Shown: positions 8,460 to 16,292, numbered from the stretch's first letter. The stretch is 64,000 nucleotides of DNA from SYFT01 sp964471115 (GCA_964471115.1 CAYYFE010000004.1:90152-154151), one strand, 5' to 3'. Translations and numbers: made by a program. Notes: generated from the sequence alone by a model not told the origin.

Positions 8460-9158
8460 TCAGGATGGCCGGGCGATGTCCCCGAGGCCGATGGCGCCCG
8501 TATACACGGCCATCCCCACCACGGCGTCGATGCCGAGTCGATCCAGGGCCTCCACCTCATCCATCGATCGGATGCCGCCCGCGGCCACGACTTTGCGCGG
8601 CGTGGCGCCGGCCACGGCCAGCACGGCATCCAGATTCAGCCCGCGCATCGTTCCCTCGGTGTCGACGTGCGTGTAGAGAAACCCGCCCACGTGCGGGGAG
8701 AGCGCGCGCACGGCGTCCACGGCCGTCACCGTGGTGGTGGTCTTCCAGCCGTGAATCGTCACGAAGCCGGCGCGGCTGTCGACCGCGGCGAGCAGCCGGT
8801 CTTCGCCGCAGGCCTCGGCGAACTGCGCCGCCTCCGTGACGCGAACAGCGTCGAGTGTGAACAGCGACGAGCCCAGGATTACCCGACGGGCCCCGGCCTC
8901 GTCGAGCAGCGCGCGGGCGCGATCGATTGACCGCACGCCGCCGCCCACCTGGCAGGGGATCCGATCGCACACGTATCGCACGAGGGCCGCGTTCTCACCG
9001 CGCCCCATCGCCGCATCCAGATCGATGACCTGGACGATGGGGAAGTGCGCGAACCGGGCAATCCAGCCGTCGAGGTCGTCGCTTTCAAGGGCGAGGCGCT
9101 CGCCCTGGACGAGCTGGACCACGCGGCCGTTCATCAGATCGATGGAGGGAATCAGCAT
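8460..9158 (-). CDS. hisA: Phosphoribosylformimino-AICAR-phosphate isomerase HisA
   Basis: A 232-residue TIM-barrel enzyme that isomerises ProFAR to PRFAR in histidine synthesis. It begins MLIPSIDLMNGRVVQLVQGE, with the first catalytic Asp in IDLMNG. It continues with VQVIDLDAAMG, the phosphate loop QVGGGVRSIDRA, VILGSSLF, and the second-half phosphate site VVAAGGIRSMDEVEAL. The second catalytic Asp is probably in LLAAVDSRAGFV. Length is near the family norm of 240. It overlaps hisF by seven bases and is the last his gene of the operon. Confidence 0.95.
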   Translation of the reverse strand: MLIPSIDLMNGRVVQLVQGERLALESDDLDGWIARFAHFPIVQVIDLDAAMGRGENAALVRYVCDRIPCQVGGGVRSIDRARALLDEAGARRVILGSSLFTLDAVRVTEAAQFAEACGEDRLLAAVDSRAGFVTIHGWKTTTTVTAVDAVRALSPHVGGFLYTHVDTEGTMRGLNLDAVLAVAGATPRKVVAAGGIRSMDEVEALDRLGIDAVVGMAVYTGAIGLGDIARPS

Positions 9159-9910
9159 TGGCGCACCGGGATGCCGCGAGCGGCGAGTGAGGACTTCAGA
9201 TCACGCACGGCGTGTTCCGAGAAGTGGAAGACCGACGCCGCCAGTGCGGCGTCAGCGCGGCCGGTCAGGAACGCGTCCGCGAAGTGGTCGAATGTGCCCG
9301 CGCCTCCCGAGGCAATGACGGGAATGCCGACGACGTCGCTGACGGCGGAGGTGAGCGGGAGATCAAAGCCCGCCTTCGTGCCATCGCGGTCGATGGACGT
9401 CAGCAGAATCTCGCCGGCGCCGCGCGCCTGCGCCTCTCGCGCCCAGCCGATGGCGTCGATGGATTCGCGGCTCGTGCCGCTGCGGGAGTACACGACAAAT
9501 CGGCCGTCCACCGTGGCGGCGTCGATCGCGACGATGACCGCCTGCGATCCGTACCGCTGCGCCAGCGCCGAGATGAGCGCGGGTTCCCGCAGCGCGGCGC
9601 TGTTGATCGAGACCTTGTCCGCACCGCTGTCAAACGCCGCGCGCGCATCCTCCATCGTCCTGATGCCGCCGCCGACCGTCAGCGGAATGAACAGCTCGCG
9701 CGCGACGGATTCGACGGTGGCCAGGAAGGTGCCGCGATTTTCGAGCGTGGCCGTGATGTCGAGCAGGACCAGTTCGTCGATCCCTTCGATGTTGTAGCGC
9801 GCGGCCAGAGCGGCCGGATCGCCCGCCTGGCGCAGGTCGCCGAAGTTCACGCCCTTGACGACACGGCCGTCGCGCACGTCGAGACAGGCGATGATGCGTT
9901 TGGCCAGCAT
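9152..9910 (-). CDS. hisF: Imidazole glycerol phosphate synthase subunit HisF
   Basis: A 252-residue cyclase subunit that, with HisH, converts PRFAR and ammonia into imidazole glycerol phosphate and AICAR. The sequence has MLAKRIIACLDVRDGRVVKG (first catalytic Asp), the phosphate-binding LTVGGGIRTMEDA, DKVSINSAAL, the second catalytic Asp in VAIDAATVDGRFVVYSRSG, TSIDRDGTKAGFD and IASGGAGTFDHFADAF. It starts one base after the hisH stop (TGACATG) and overlaps hisA at its end, fitting a coupled HisH-HisF complex. Confidence 0.97.
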   Translation of the reverse strand: MLAKRIIACLDVRDGRVVKGVNFGDLRQAGDPAALAARYNIEGIDELVLLDITATLENRGTFLATVESVARELFIPLTVGGGIRTMEDARAAFDSGADKVSINSAALREPALISALAQRYGSQAVIVAIDAATVDGRFVVYSRSGTSRESIDAIGWAREAQARGAGEILLTSIDRDGTKAGFDLPLTSAVSDVVGIPVIASGGAGTFDHFADAFLTGRADAALAASVFHFSEHAVRDLKSSLAARGIPVRQC

Positions 9911-9911
9911 G

Positions 9912-10532
9912 TCAGCGGCCCTCCCTGGCGACGGCGATGAACGCGCGTAGCACGGCCAGCCCGGCGCCGCCGGATTTTTCCGGATGCCACTGCGCGCCGA
10001 AGATGTGGCTGCGCTCCACCACCGACGCGAACGTCGCGCCGTGGCTCGTCAACGCCACGGCGTCGTCACCGGCCGGCGCCGCAAAGGAATGTGTGAAGTA
10101 TGCAAACGCGCGGTCGGGCACCTCTGCCAGCAGGCGCGACGACCGGGCCGTGCGCTCGAGCTGATTCCAGCCGACGTGCGGAATCTTGATCCCCCGACCG
10201 GCCGGCAATGCGAAACAGCGGCCCGGGAAGACGCCGAGGCCCGGCAGGGTCGGCGCCTCGTCGCTGCCCTCGAAGAGCCACTGCATGCCGAGGCAGATGC
10301 CGAGCAGCGGGATTCCGTCGTCGACGCGCGCACGGATGGCGCTCCGCCACGAGTCATCCAGCGCCGCGGTCGCGTGGAAATGGCCGACCCCCGGGACGAC
10401 CAGCGCGTCAGCGTCGGCGACGTCGCGTGGTGTCGTGGCTCTGGTGAGAGAGGCGTCGGGAGCCACGGCGTGCAGCGCCTTGATGACCGACGCAAGGTTC
10501 CCCGCACCGTAGTCGACGACGGCCAGGCGCAT
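9912..10532 (-). CDS. hisH: Imidazole glycerol phosphate synthase glutaminase subunit HisH
   Basis: A 206-residue class-I glutamine amidotransferase that supplies ammonia to HisF. It has the N-terminal VVDYGAGNLASVIKAL, the nucleophile elbow GICLGMQWLFEGS containing the catalytic Cys, the VGWNQLE loop, YFTHSFAAP, and the catalytic His and Glu in GAQWHPEKSG. The ATG shares a base with the hisB stop (TAATG). Confidence 0.97.
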   Translation of the reverse strand: MRLAVVDYGAGNLASVIKALHAVAPDASLTRATTPRDVADADALVVPGVGHFHATAALDDSWRSAIRARVDDGIPLLGICLGMQWLFEGSDEAPTLPGLGVFPGRCFALPAGRGIKIPHVGWNQLERTARSSRLLAEVPDRAFAYFTHSFAAPAGDDAVALTSHGATFASVVERSHIFGAQWHPEKSGGAGLAVLRAFIAVAREGR

Positions 10533-11119
10533 TACAGCAGCCCCTTGGTGGAGGGCAGCGTGCGGGCCAGCCGGCGGTCGCGGGCGACGGCGAAGCGCAG
10601 CGCGCGGGCAAAGGCCTTGAACGTGGCTTCGACCTTGTGGTGGCTCGAGCGGCCGTATAGCACCTTCAGGTGGACGTTGGCGCGTGCGGCGGCGGCAAAA
10701 CCTTCAAAGAAGTCCTGCACCAGTTCCGTCGGCAGGTCGCCGACCTTTGCGGCCGGCGACTTCAGGTCGACGACGGCGTAGGGCCGGCCTGACAGATCGA
10801 TGGCCGCCACCGCCAGCGTTTCGTCCATCGGCATGACGAAATAGCCCGCGCGGTAGATGCCGCGTTTGGCGCCGAGGGCAGCCGCGACCGCCTCGCCCAG
10901 CGCGATGCCGGCGTCTTCGACGGTGTGGTGCGCGTCCACATCGAGATCGCCGTCCACGCGCAGGCGGAGGTCGAATCCGCCGTGACGCGTGAACAGTTCC
11001 AGCATGTGATCGAGGAAGCGGATGCCCGTGGCGACCTCGTACCGGCCACGTCCGTCGAGGACGAGCCGCCCGTCGATGCGGGTTTCGGTGGTGTGTCTTC
11101 GGATGACGGCTTTACGCAA
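10532..11119 (-). CDS. hisB: Imidazoleglycerol-phosphate dehydratase HisB
   Basis: A 195-residue monofunctional dehydratase with two metal-binding half repeats: FLDHMLELFTRHGGFDL, DAHHTVEDAGIALGEA, and the second-half RANVHLKVLYGRSSHHKVEATFKAFARAL. There is no N-terminal HAD phosphatase domain, so histidinol-phosphatase activity must come from another gene. The likely start is TTG 11119 (RKAVIRRHTTETRI), which overlaps the end of hisC by eight bases; no ATG is available near the expected N-terminus. Confidence 0.95.
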   Translation of the reverse strand: MRKAVIRRHTTETRIDGRLVLDGRGRYEVATGIRFLDHMLELFTRHGGFDLRLRVDGDLDVDAHHTVEDAGIALGEAVAAALGAKRGIYRAGYFVMPMDETLAVAAIDLSGRPYAVVDLKSPAAKVGDLPTELVQDFFEGFAAAARANVHLKVLYGRSSHHKVEATFKAFARALRFAVARDRRLARTLPSTKGLL

Positions 11120-12164
11120 GCAGGGCCTCCAGCGCCGTCAGGCACGTGTCGGTGGACTCGAGTGTTCCGGCGGTGATGCGGACGCAGCCGACGCAGCCGG
11201 GTGCCGACGAGCGATCGCGGATGAAGATCTGTTGTTCGGCCAGTTGGTGCGTGAGTGTCGTCGCGCGATCGCCGATACGAATGAGCACGAAGTTGGCGTC
11301 CGAGCGCCAGTAGGGAAATCCGAGGCGGTCGCACCACGCGTAGATGCGTTCGCGTGAGGCCTTCACGGTGGCGACGTACGCGTCGAGCCATGGCTGATCG
11401 TCGAGTGCCGCCTCGAGCGCCGTGGTGGCCGCGATGTTCAGGCTGAACGGCGGCAGCAGCTCGCGGATCGGCGCCAGCGCGTCCGGGTGCGCGACGAGTG
11501 CGCCGATGCGCAGCGCGGCGAGGCCATGGCCCTTGGCGAACGTGCGGCCGACGATGAGGTTGCGGTGGCGTTCGAGCGCCGGCCCGATGATCGTGCGGCC
11601 CGAGAAGTCCGCGTAGGCCTCGTCGACCAGCACCGTCGCCGGCGCGGCCGCCTGGGCGATGGTCTCGATCGCTCCCGGAGGGATGGCCAACCCGGTCGGA
11701 TTGTTCGGGTCGGTGAGGTAGACGATGGCCGCCTGCCGCGCCGCGTCTGTGATGTCGTCGAGTGGGAACGCGAAGTCCGTCCGCGGCGCGATGCGCACGA
11801 CCGGCAGCCCGACCGCCTCCGCGCAGATGGCGTACATCTCGAACGCCGGCTCCGCCACAACACAGGAAAATGACGTCGGGTGGCTTTTTCGGTCGAAAAA
11901 GCCACCCGACGTCATTTTCTTGGCGGCTTCCGCGGCCGTCACGTGCAGCCCCTCGTCCAGGCCGTTGACCAGCTGGAGCCAGCCTGGTTCGACGCCGAAG
12001 TAACGGGCCACCCGGCTGGTTACCGCGAAATAATCCGGATAACTCGCGATCTGTGAACCAGTTAGCGACCGCAGGGCTTCGAGGACCCGCGGCGAGCAGC
12101 CGGCGGTGTTTTCGTTGAGGTGCAGCCGCAATCCAGCGCGGCGTTCAGGCGCCTGGTAGGTCAT
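11112..12164 (-). CDS. hisC: Histidinol-phosphate aminotransferase HisC with in-frame palindrome
   Basis: A 350-residue PLP-dependent aminotransferase converting imidazole acetol phosphate and glutamate to histidinol phosphate. It has LHLNENTAGCSPRVLEAL, DPNNPTGLAIPPG, VLVDEAYADFSG (PLP Asp/Tyr) and the Schiff-base Lys in VGRTFAKGHGLAALRIG. The start is ATG 12164, with AGGAGG seven bases upstream and TAATG overlap with hisD. Codons 82-100 (KMTSGGFFDRKSHPTSFS) are encoded by a 54-bp perfect palindrome inserted between the segment ending VTAAEAAK and the one starting VVAEPAFEMY. That is a surface-variable position in the fold, and the frame is kept. All catalytic motifs are intact, so the enzyme is probably active. 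Confidence 0.95.
   Translation of the reverse strand: MTYQAPERRAGLRLHLNENTAGCSPRVLEALRSLTGSQIASYPDYFAVTSRVARYFGVEPGWLQLVNGLDEGLHVTAAEAAKKMTSGGFFDRKSHPTSFSCVVAEPAFEMYAICAEAVGLPVVRIAPRTDFAFPLDDITDAARQAAIVYLTDPNNPTGLAIPPGAIETIAQAAAPATVLVDEAYADFSGRTIIGPALERHRNLIVGRTFAKGHGLAALRIGALVAHPDALAPIRELLPPFSLNIAATTALEAALDDQPWLDAYVATVKASRERIYAWCDRLGFPYWRSDANFVLIRIGDRATTLTHQLAEQQIFIRDRSSAPGCVGCVRITAGTLESTDTCLTALEALLA
11866..11919. repeat. 54-bp perfect palindrome inserted in frame in hisC
   Basis: Two 26-base arms around a 2-base centre; the plus-strand arm begins GAAAATGACGTCGGGTGGC and ends TTTTTCG. The length is 18 codons exactly. A near copy lies at 12177-12229 and a divergent one at 4476-4528. The sequence has nothing in common with aminotransferase coding sequence on either side. 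Confidence 0.95.
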
Positions 12165-13456
12165 TAGGCCCTCCTGGAAAAGACGTCGGGTGACTTTTTC
12201 GTCGAGAAATGCCACCCGACGTCATTTTTTGCCCTGGCGGCAATGGAGGCGGCGTGCAGGGTCAGGCCTTCGGCCGTGGCCAGGGTGAGGGCGGCGGGGG
12301 CGATGGCGGACAGGCCGCGGCGCGACACGGTCTGGACGGCGAAGGTCCGCACGAAGTCGGCGGTCGACAGTCCCCCGCGAAAACGCGCGGCGCCGCCGGT
12401 GGGCAGCACGTGGTTCGATCCCGTGGCGTAGTCGCCCGCGGCCTGCACACTCCAGTCGCCCACGAAGATCGTACCTGCGGCCGCGACGGCCTCCGCATCG
12501 GCCGCCGTGTCGACCACCAGGTGCTCCGGCGCGAGGCGATTGACCACGTCAATCGCCTCGCGCCGTGTGCGCGTCACCACGACCGCGCCGTTCCGGCGCA
12601 TCGCCGCGCGCGCCGGCCCGTCGGCCGGCATCCGCCGGCCGACGGCCGCCGCCACCTCCCGCGCCAGCGTCTCGCGCGTGGTCACGAACACCGCGCGCGC
12701 GTCGGGATCGTGCTCGGCCTGCGCCAGCAGGTCGAGCGCGATCCACTCCGGGCGCCCGCGGTCCGACCACACCACGATCTCGCTGGGCCCCGCGTGCACA
12801 TCAATCGGACAATCGCGCGCCACCAGCGACTTGGCCGCGGCCACCCACGCATTGCCCGGGCCGACAATCCGGTCGGCCCTGGCGATGCGTGCCGTCCCGT
12901 ACGCCAGCGCCGCAATCGCCTGCGCGCCGCCCATCTGCCACACCTCGGTCGCGCCGGCCTCCACGGCCGCGCACAGGACCGTCGCATCCGGCCGCGGGCA
13001 CACGACGACAATCTCGCGCACGCCGGCGACGACGGCCGGTACCACGGTCATGATGAGCGTCGACGGCAGCGGATACCGGCCGCCCGGCACGTAACAGCCG
13101 ACGCGGGCCAGCGGCGCGACGCGTTGCTCGATCCGCACCCCCGGCGCGGGCCGCACCACGCACGGCCGCGGCCGCTGCGCGGCCGCGACCGCGCGGACGT
13201 GGGCGATCGCGACGCGGATCGCGTCGCGCACCTCGCGCGGGGTGGCGCGCCATCCCGCGCGCAGCTCCGCGCGCGAGAGCCGCCTGGGCGCGGCGCCATC
13301 GAGGCGCCGCGCCCAGGCGTCCAGCGCGCGATCGCCCCGGCGGCGCACATCGGCGACGATGCGCGCCGCCTGCGCCTCGACACGGGGCGCGCGCGCCTGG
13401 TCGCGGGCGACCAGGCGCGTCAGGGCACGGGTGTCAGTACTCTGGATGATGCGCAT
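12164..13456 (-). CDS. hisD: Histidinol dehydrogenase HisD with palindrome-encoded tail
   Basis: A 430-residue zinc enzyme oxidising histidinol to histidine with two NAD+. Landmarks are GCYVPGGRYPLPSTLIM, WQMGGAQAIAALAYGT, GPGNAWVAAAKSLV, DVHAGPSEIVVWSD, LDLLAQAEHDPDARAVFV, LAPEHLVVDTA and GSNHVLPTGGAARFRGGLS. The start is ATG 13456, overlapping the hisG stop (TGATG). After the natural-looking end LHAASIAARA the frame runs through a palindromic element and adds about 18 residues (KNDVGWHFSTKKSPDVFSRR) before stopping at the TAATG shared with hisC. The original stop codon appears to have been replaced by the element. Confidence 0.95.
   Translation of the reverse strand: MRIIQSTDTRALTRLVARDQARAPRVEAQAARIVADVRRRGDRALDAWARRLDGAAPRRLSRAELRAGWRATPREVRDAIRVAIAHVRAVAAAQRPRPCVVRPAPGVRIEQRVAPLARVGCYVPGGRYPLPSTLIMTVVPAVVAGVREIVVVCPRPDATVLCAAVEAGATEVWQMGGAQAIAALAYGTARIARADRIVGPGNAWVAAAKSLVARDCPIDVHAGPSEIVVWSDRGRPEWIALDLLAQAEHDPDARAVFVTTRETLAREVAAAVGRRMPADGPARAAMRRNGAVVVTRTRREAIDVVNRLAPEHLVVDTAADAEAVAAAGTIFVGDWSVQAAGDYATGSNHVLPTGGAARFRGGLSTADFVRTFAVQTVSRRGLSAIAPAALTLATAEGLTLHAASIAARAKNDVGWHFSTKKSPDVFSRRA
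12177..12229. repeat. Imperfect palindrome at the hisD-hisC junction
   Basis: About 53 bp; arms share GACGTCGGGTG with the hisC copy, but the centre has diverged (ACTTTTTCG against CGAGAAATGCC). It encodes the last residues of HisD and ends just before the hisC ribosome site AGGAGG. Confidence 0.9.
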
Positions 13457-14352
13457 CACAACACGATCTTGTTGAGGGGATATTCCACGATGCCCTGCGC
13501 GCGCGCGGCCTTGAGCCGCGGAATCAGTTCGCGCACGGTGCGCTCCTCGATGATGGTGTTCACCGCCACCCACTCGTCATCGGCCAGCGCGGAGATCGTG
13601 GGACGCTGCAGCGCCGGCAGCAGGCCCAGGACGCCGGGCAGATCCACGCGCGTGACGTTGAGCATCAGTCCCACGCGGCCTTGGGCCTCGATGGCCGCGC
13701 GCAGCAGCACCGCGATGTTGTCGATCTTGGTGCGCTTCCACGCGTCGGCCAGGGCCGCCGGGTTCGCGATGAACTGCGTGTTTGATTCCATCAGCGTGTC
13801 GATGACCCGCAGACGATTGGCGCGCAGCGACGATCCGGTTTCGGTCACCTCGACGATTGCGTCGGCCAGCACCGGGGGCTTCACTTCGGTCGCGCCCCAG
13901 GAGAACTCGACGTTGACCGAGACACCCAGCCGCCGAAAGTACGATTCGGTGGCGCGCACCAGTTCGGTCGCCACGGTCTTGCCCTCGAGGTCCTGCGGCG
14001 TGCGGAACGGCGACTCCTCGGGGACGGCCAGCACCCAGCGCACCTTGCCGAACGACTGCTTGGCGTAGACCAGATCCGCGACCGGCACGACCGACGAGGG
14101 CCCGTCGGGTGACGGCCGCTGCGCGTCGTGTTCGGCGATCCAGTCCTGGCCGGTCAATCCGGCATCCAGCACCCCGTCGGCCACATACCGCGCCATTTCC
14201 TGCGCGCGGATGAGCATGCATTCGATCTCCGGGTCGTCAATCGCCGGGAAATACGATCGCGTCGACGTGTAGATGTTGAACCCGGCCCGCGCGAACAACT
14301 GGACGGTGGCGTCCTGCAGTGAGCCCTTGGGAATGCCCAGTCGCAACTTCAT
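13456..14352 (-). CDS. hisG: ATP phosphoribosyltransferase HisG, long form
   Basis: A 298-residue enzyme for the first, rate-setting step of histidine synthesis (ATP + PRPP). It begins MKLRLGIPKGSLQDATVQLF and has GVLDAGLTGQDWI, VATELVRATESYFRRLG and the PRPP loop IVEVTETGSSLRANRLRVIDTL. The roughly 80-residue C-terminal regulatory domain (RVGLMLNVTRVDLPGVLGLLPAL ... VNTIIEERTVRELIPRLKAAGAQGI-like end) marks the long, self-sufficient hexameric form, normally inhibited by histidine, so no HisZ is expected. ATG 14352 overlaps the hisI stop by four bases (ATGA). Confidence 0.96.
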   Translation of the reverse strand: MKLRLGIPKGSLQDATVQLFARAGFNIYTSTRSYFPAIDDPEIECMLIRAQEMARYVADGVLDAGLTGQDWIAEHDAQRPSPDGPSSVVPVADLVYAKQSFGKVRWVLAVPEESPFRTPQDLEGKTVATELVRATESYFRRLGVSVNVEFSWGATEVKPPVLADAIVEVTETGSSLRANRLRVIDTLMESNTQFIANPAALADAWKRTKIDNIAVLLRAAIEAQGRVGLMLNVTRVDLPGVLGLLPALQRPTISALADDEWVAVNTIIEERTVRELIPRLKAARAQGIVEYPLNKIVL

Positions 14353-14681
14353 CGCGCACCGCCTTCGGTGGTGACCGGCACGAAACAGCTGCGCCGCTGC
14401 AGGTGGCACACCAGGCCATCGCCTTCGCGCCGCACCCGCACCAGCACCGTGTCATCGTCGCAGTCGGTCCAGAGCGAGACGACCGCCAGCCGGTTGCCGG
14501 AGGTCTCGCCCTTGGTCCACAGCGTGTTGCGGCTGCGCGAGAAAAACGTCGCGTACCCGGTGTCGAGCGTCCGCCGGTACGCCTCGTCGTTCATGAAGCC
14601 CACCATCAGCACCTCGCCGGAAGTGTCGTCCTGGATGACGGCGGGAATGAGCCCGTTGAGTTTTGAAAAATCCACAGCCAC
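14349..14681 (-). CDS. hisI: Phosphoribosyl-AMP cyclohydrolase HisI
   Basis: A 110-residue enzyme opening the purine ring of PR-AMP. It has DFSKLNGLIPAVIQD, EVLMVGFMNDEAYRRTLDTG, FFSRSRNTLWTKGETSGN and the metal-binding Cys motifs SLWTDCDDDTVLVRV and GLVCHLQRRSCF. There is no HisE (PR-ATP pyrophosphohydrolase) domain after it, so that step must be encoded elsewhere. The start is uncertain: GTG 14681 gives the usual short N-terminus, with GAAGGA 11 bases before it; GTG 14675 is the alternative. It is the first structural gene after the attenuator. Confidence 0.93.
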   Translation of the reverse strand: MAVDFSKLNGLIPAVIQDDTSGEVLMVGFMNDEAYRRTLDTGYATFFSRSRNTLWTKGETSGNRLAVVSLWTDCDDDTVLVRVRREGDGLVCHLQRRSCFVPVTTEGGAR

Positions 14682-14722
14682 TGCCTCGTTGTCCTTCTCT
14701 TCGCGCGGATCGGGCAGGGCCT

Positions 14723-14756
14723 GAAAACACAAAACCCCGCCAGGTCCGGCGGGGTT
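14723..14756 (-). terminator. his operon attenuator terminator
   Basis: On the minus strand AACCCCGCC pairs with GGCGGGGTT around a 6-base loop and is followed by TTGTGTTTT; outer CACAA/TTGTG bases extend the stem with a 2-base bulge. It lies between the His-rich leader peptide and hisI, as an attenuator should. A second small hairpin (TCGAGT/ACTCGA, 14764-14782) sits just upstream and may be part of the switching structure. Confidence 0.85.
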
Positions 14757-14789
14757 GTGATTGTCGAGTGTGTGAGACTCGAGAACGCG

Positions 14790-14861
14790 CTAGGCGCAAC
14801 TCCACCGGCCGGTCAGATGACCGTGATGATGGTGGTGGAGATGGTGCAGCGCGAACATCAT
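14790..14861 (-). CDS. hisL: Histidine operon leader peptide
   Basis: A 23-codon open frame beginning MMFALHHLHHHHHGHL, with eight His codons in ten. Ribosome stalling on these codons when charged tRNA-His is scarce would let the attenuator downstream stay open. The His run, its short length and its place between promoter and terminator all fit a his leader. No convincing Shine-Dalgarno sequence precedes it, and the predicted transcription start (about 14864) is only a few bases before the first ATG. Confidence 0.93.
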   Translation of the reverse strand: MMFALHHLHHHHHGHLTGRWSCA

Positions 14862-14870
14862 TGCCAGACG

Positions 14871-14900
14871 AGCGTAGCCAATCGCCGGCGGCTGTGTCAA
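14871..14900 (-). promoter_or_regulatory. his operon promoter
   Basis: Minus-strand TTGACA (14900-14895), an 18-base spacer and TACGCT (14876-14871). Transcription is predicted to start near 14864. The promoter lies in the short divergent gap before the GPH transporter start (14913). Confidence 0.75.
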
Positions 14901-14912
14901 ATTCGCGGAATC

Positions 14913-16292
14913 GTGACCAGACTTGGCTACGGCGCCGGACAGTTGGTGGAAGGCGTCAAGACCGCCGCTTTCACCTTCGTGTTCTTCTTCTACACCCAGG
15001 TGCTGGGGGTGCCGGCCGGCCCCGCGGGACTGGTCCTGCTCATCGCCACGATCTGGGACGCGATCAGCGATCCGCTGATGGGCTCGATCTCCGATCGCGC
15101 CCGATATCGGCTCGGCCGCCGGCATCCGTACATGTATGCCGCGGCGGTGCCGCTGGGCCTGGCGTACGTGGCGATGTTCCTGCCTCCGGCCTCGGCGAGT
15201 TCAACGACGCTGCTGCTGTGGCTGGCGGTCAGCGCGTTGCTCGTGCGTACCGCGATGACGGTGTTCCATGTGCCGTACCTGGCGCTGGGCGCGGAGCTGT
15301 CGAGCGACTACACCGAACGCACAGCCATCGTCGGTGCGCGGACCGCGTTCGGCATGGGTGGCCTCGCCCTGATGCTGGCGCTGGCGTGGGGGTGGTTCTT
15401 TCGCGCAACCCCGGAGTTCGCCAACGGCCAGCTCAATCCTGCGGCGTATCCGGGATTTGCGATCGCGTGTGGTCTCGCCGCAACGGCCGCGGCGCTGGTG
15501 GCGGGCGCCTCGACACACCGGCGCATTCCTCAGTTGCCCACCGCGGCGCCGTCGACACAGCGGCTGTCGATTGCAGCCGTCGTGGCCGACTGGCGGCTGG
15601 CGCTCTCGAATCAGTCGTTCCGCGCGTTGTTCATCGGCCTCATCGCCTTCGGCACGATGCGCGGCGTGCAGGAGACATTGTCGATTCATCTCTACACGTA
15701 CTACTGGCGCCTCGCGGCGTCTGAGATTCTCGGCGTCTTCCTGGTGGGCATCCTCGCGCTGCTGGCGGCGATTCCGTTCTGGACGGCTGTGGCGAGACGC
15801 ACCGACAAGAAGCCCGTGCTGCAGACTGGCGCCCTCCTCTTCACGGTGACACTGGCGATCGTGTCGACCGCGCCGCTGGTGGGCCTGTTTCCCGCTCGTG
15901 AGTCGGCGGCGTTCCTGCCGGTCTTGCTGGCGGCGTATGGCGTCGCGGGTTTCAGTGCGTCGGCCGTATTCGTGGCCTCGGGCTCCATGCTCGCCGACGT
16001 GGTCGACGAGATTGAATCCACGTCGGGGCAACGGCTGGCGGGCGTGTTGTTCGGCGCCTCGGCGTTGTCGTTCAAGGTGACGACCGGCCTCGGCGGACTG
16101 CTGGGTGGTCTGGCGTTGTCGGCCATGGCATTCCCCGCGGGTGCCGACCCGGCCTCCGTTCCAGCCGTCGTCTCACGTTGGCTGGCGATCGCCTATGGGC
16201 CGGTGGCCGGCCTGTGTGGGGGAATTGCCGCGGTCAGCTTCGCCCGGTACACGCTGACGCGCGGATTCTTCCGCACCGCCGCGCGGGACTGA
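14913..16292 (+). CDS. MFS transporter, GPH (sugar:cation symporter) family
   Basis: A 459-residue, 12-segment transporter. The segment TRLGYGAGQLVEGVKTAAFTFVFFFYTQVLG at the start and IATIWDAISDPLMGSISDRARYRLGRRHPYMYAAAVPLGL are diagnostic of the glycoside-pentoside-hexuronide:cation symporters. A second motif, HVPYLALGAELSSDYTERTAIVGAR, is also typical. The start is taken as GTG 14913; longer readings would cross the his promoter and leader. It is divergent from the his operon. The substrate may be a sugar or a lysophospholipid-like molecule and cannot be told from sequence alone. Confidence 0.88.
   Translation: MTRLGYGAGQLVEGVKTAAFTFVFFFYTQVLGVPAGPAGLVLLIATIWDAISDPLMGSISDRARYRLGRRHPYMYAAAVPLGLAYVAMFLPPASASSTTLLLWLAVSALLVRTAMTVFHVPYLALGAELSSDYTERTAIVGARTAFGMGGLALMLALAWGWFFRATPEFANGQLNPAAYPGFAIACGLAATAAALVAGASTHRRIPQLPTAAPSTQRLSIAAVVADWRLALSNQSFRALFIGLIAFGTMRGVQETLSIHLYTYYWRLAASEILGVFLVGILALLAAIPFWTAVARRTDKKPVLQTGALLFTVTLAIVSTAPLVGLFPARESAAFLPVLLAAYGVAGFSASAVFVASGSMLADVVDEIESTSGQRLAGVLFGASALSFKVTTGLGGLLGGLALSAMAFPAGADPASVPAVVSRWLAIAYGPVAGLCGGIAAVSFARYTLTRGFFRTAARD

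Noticed and set aside
13457..13573. Longer N-terminus for hisD
   Set aside because: It lies wholly within hisG in another frame, and ATG 13456 with the TGATG overlap gives the expected HisD start.
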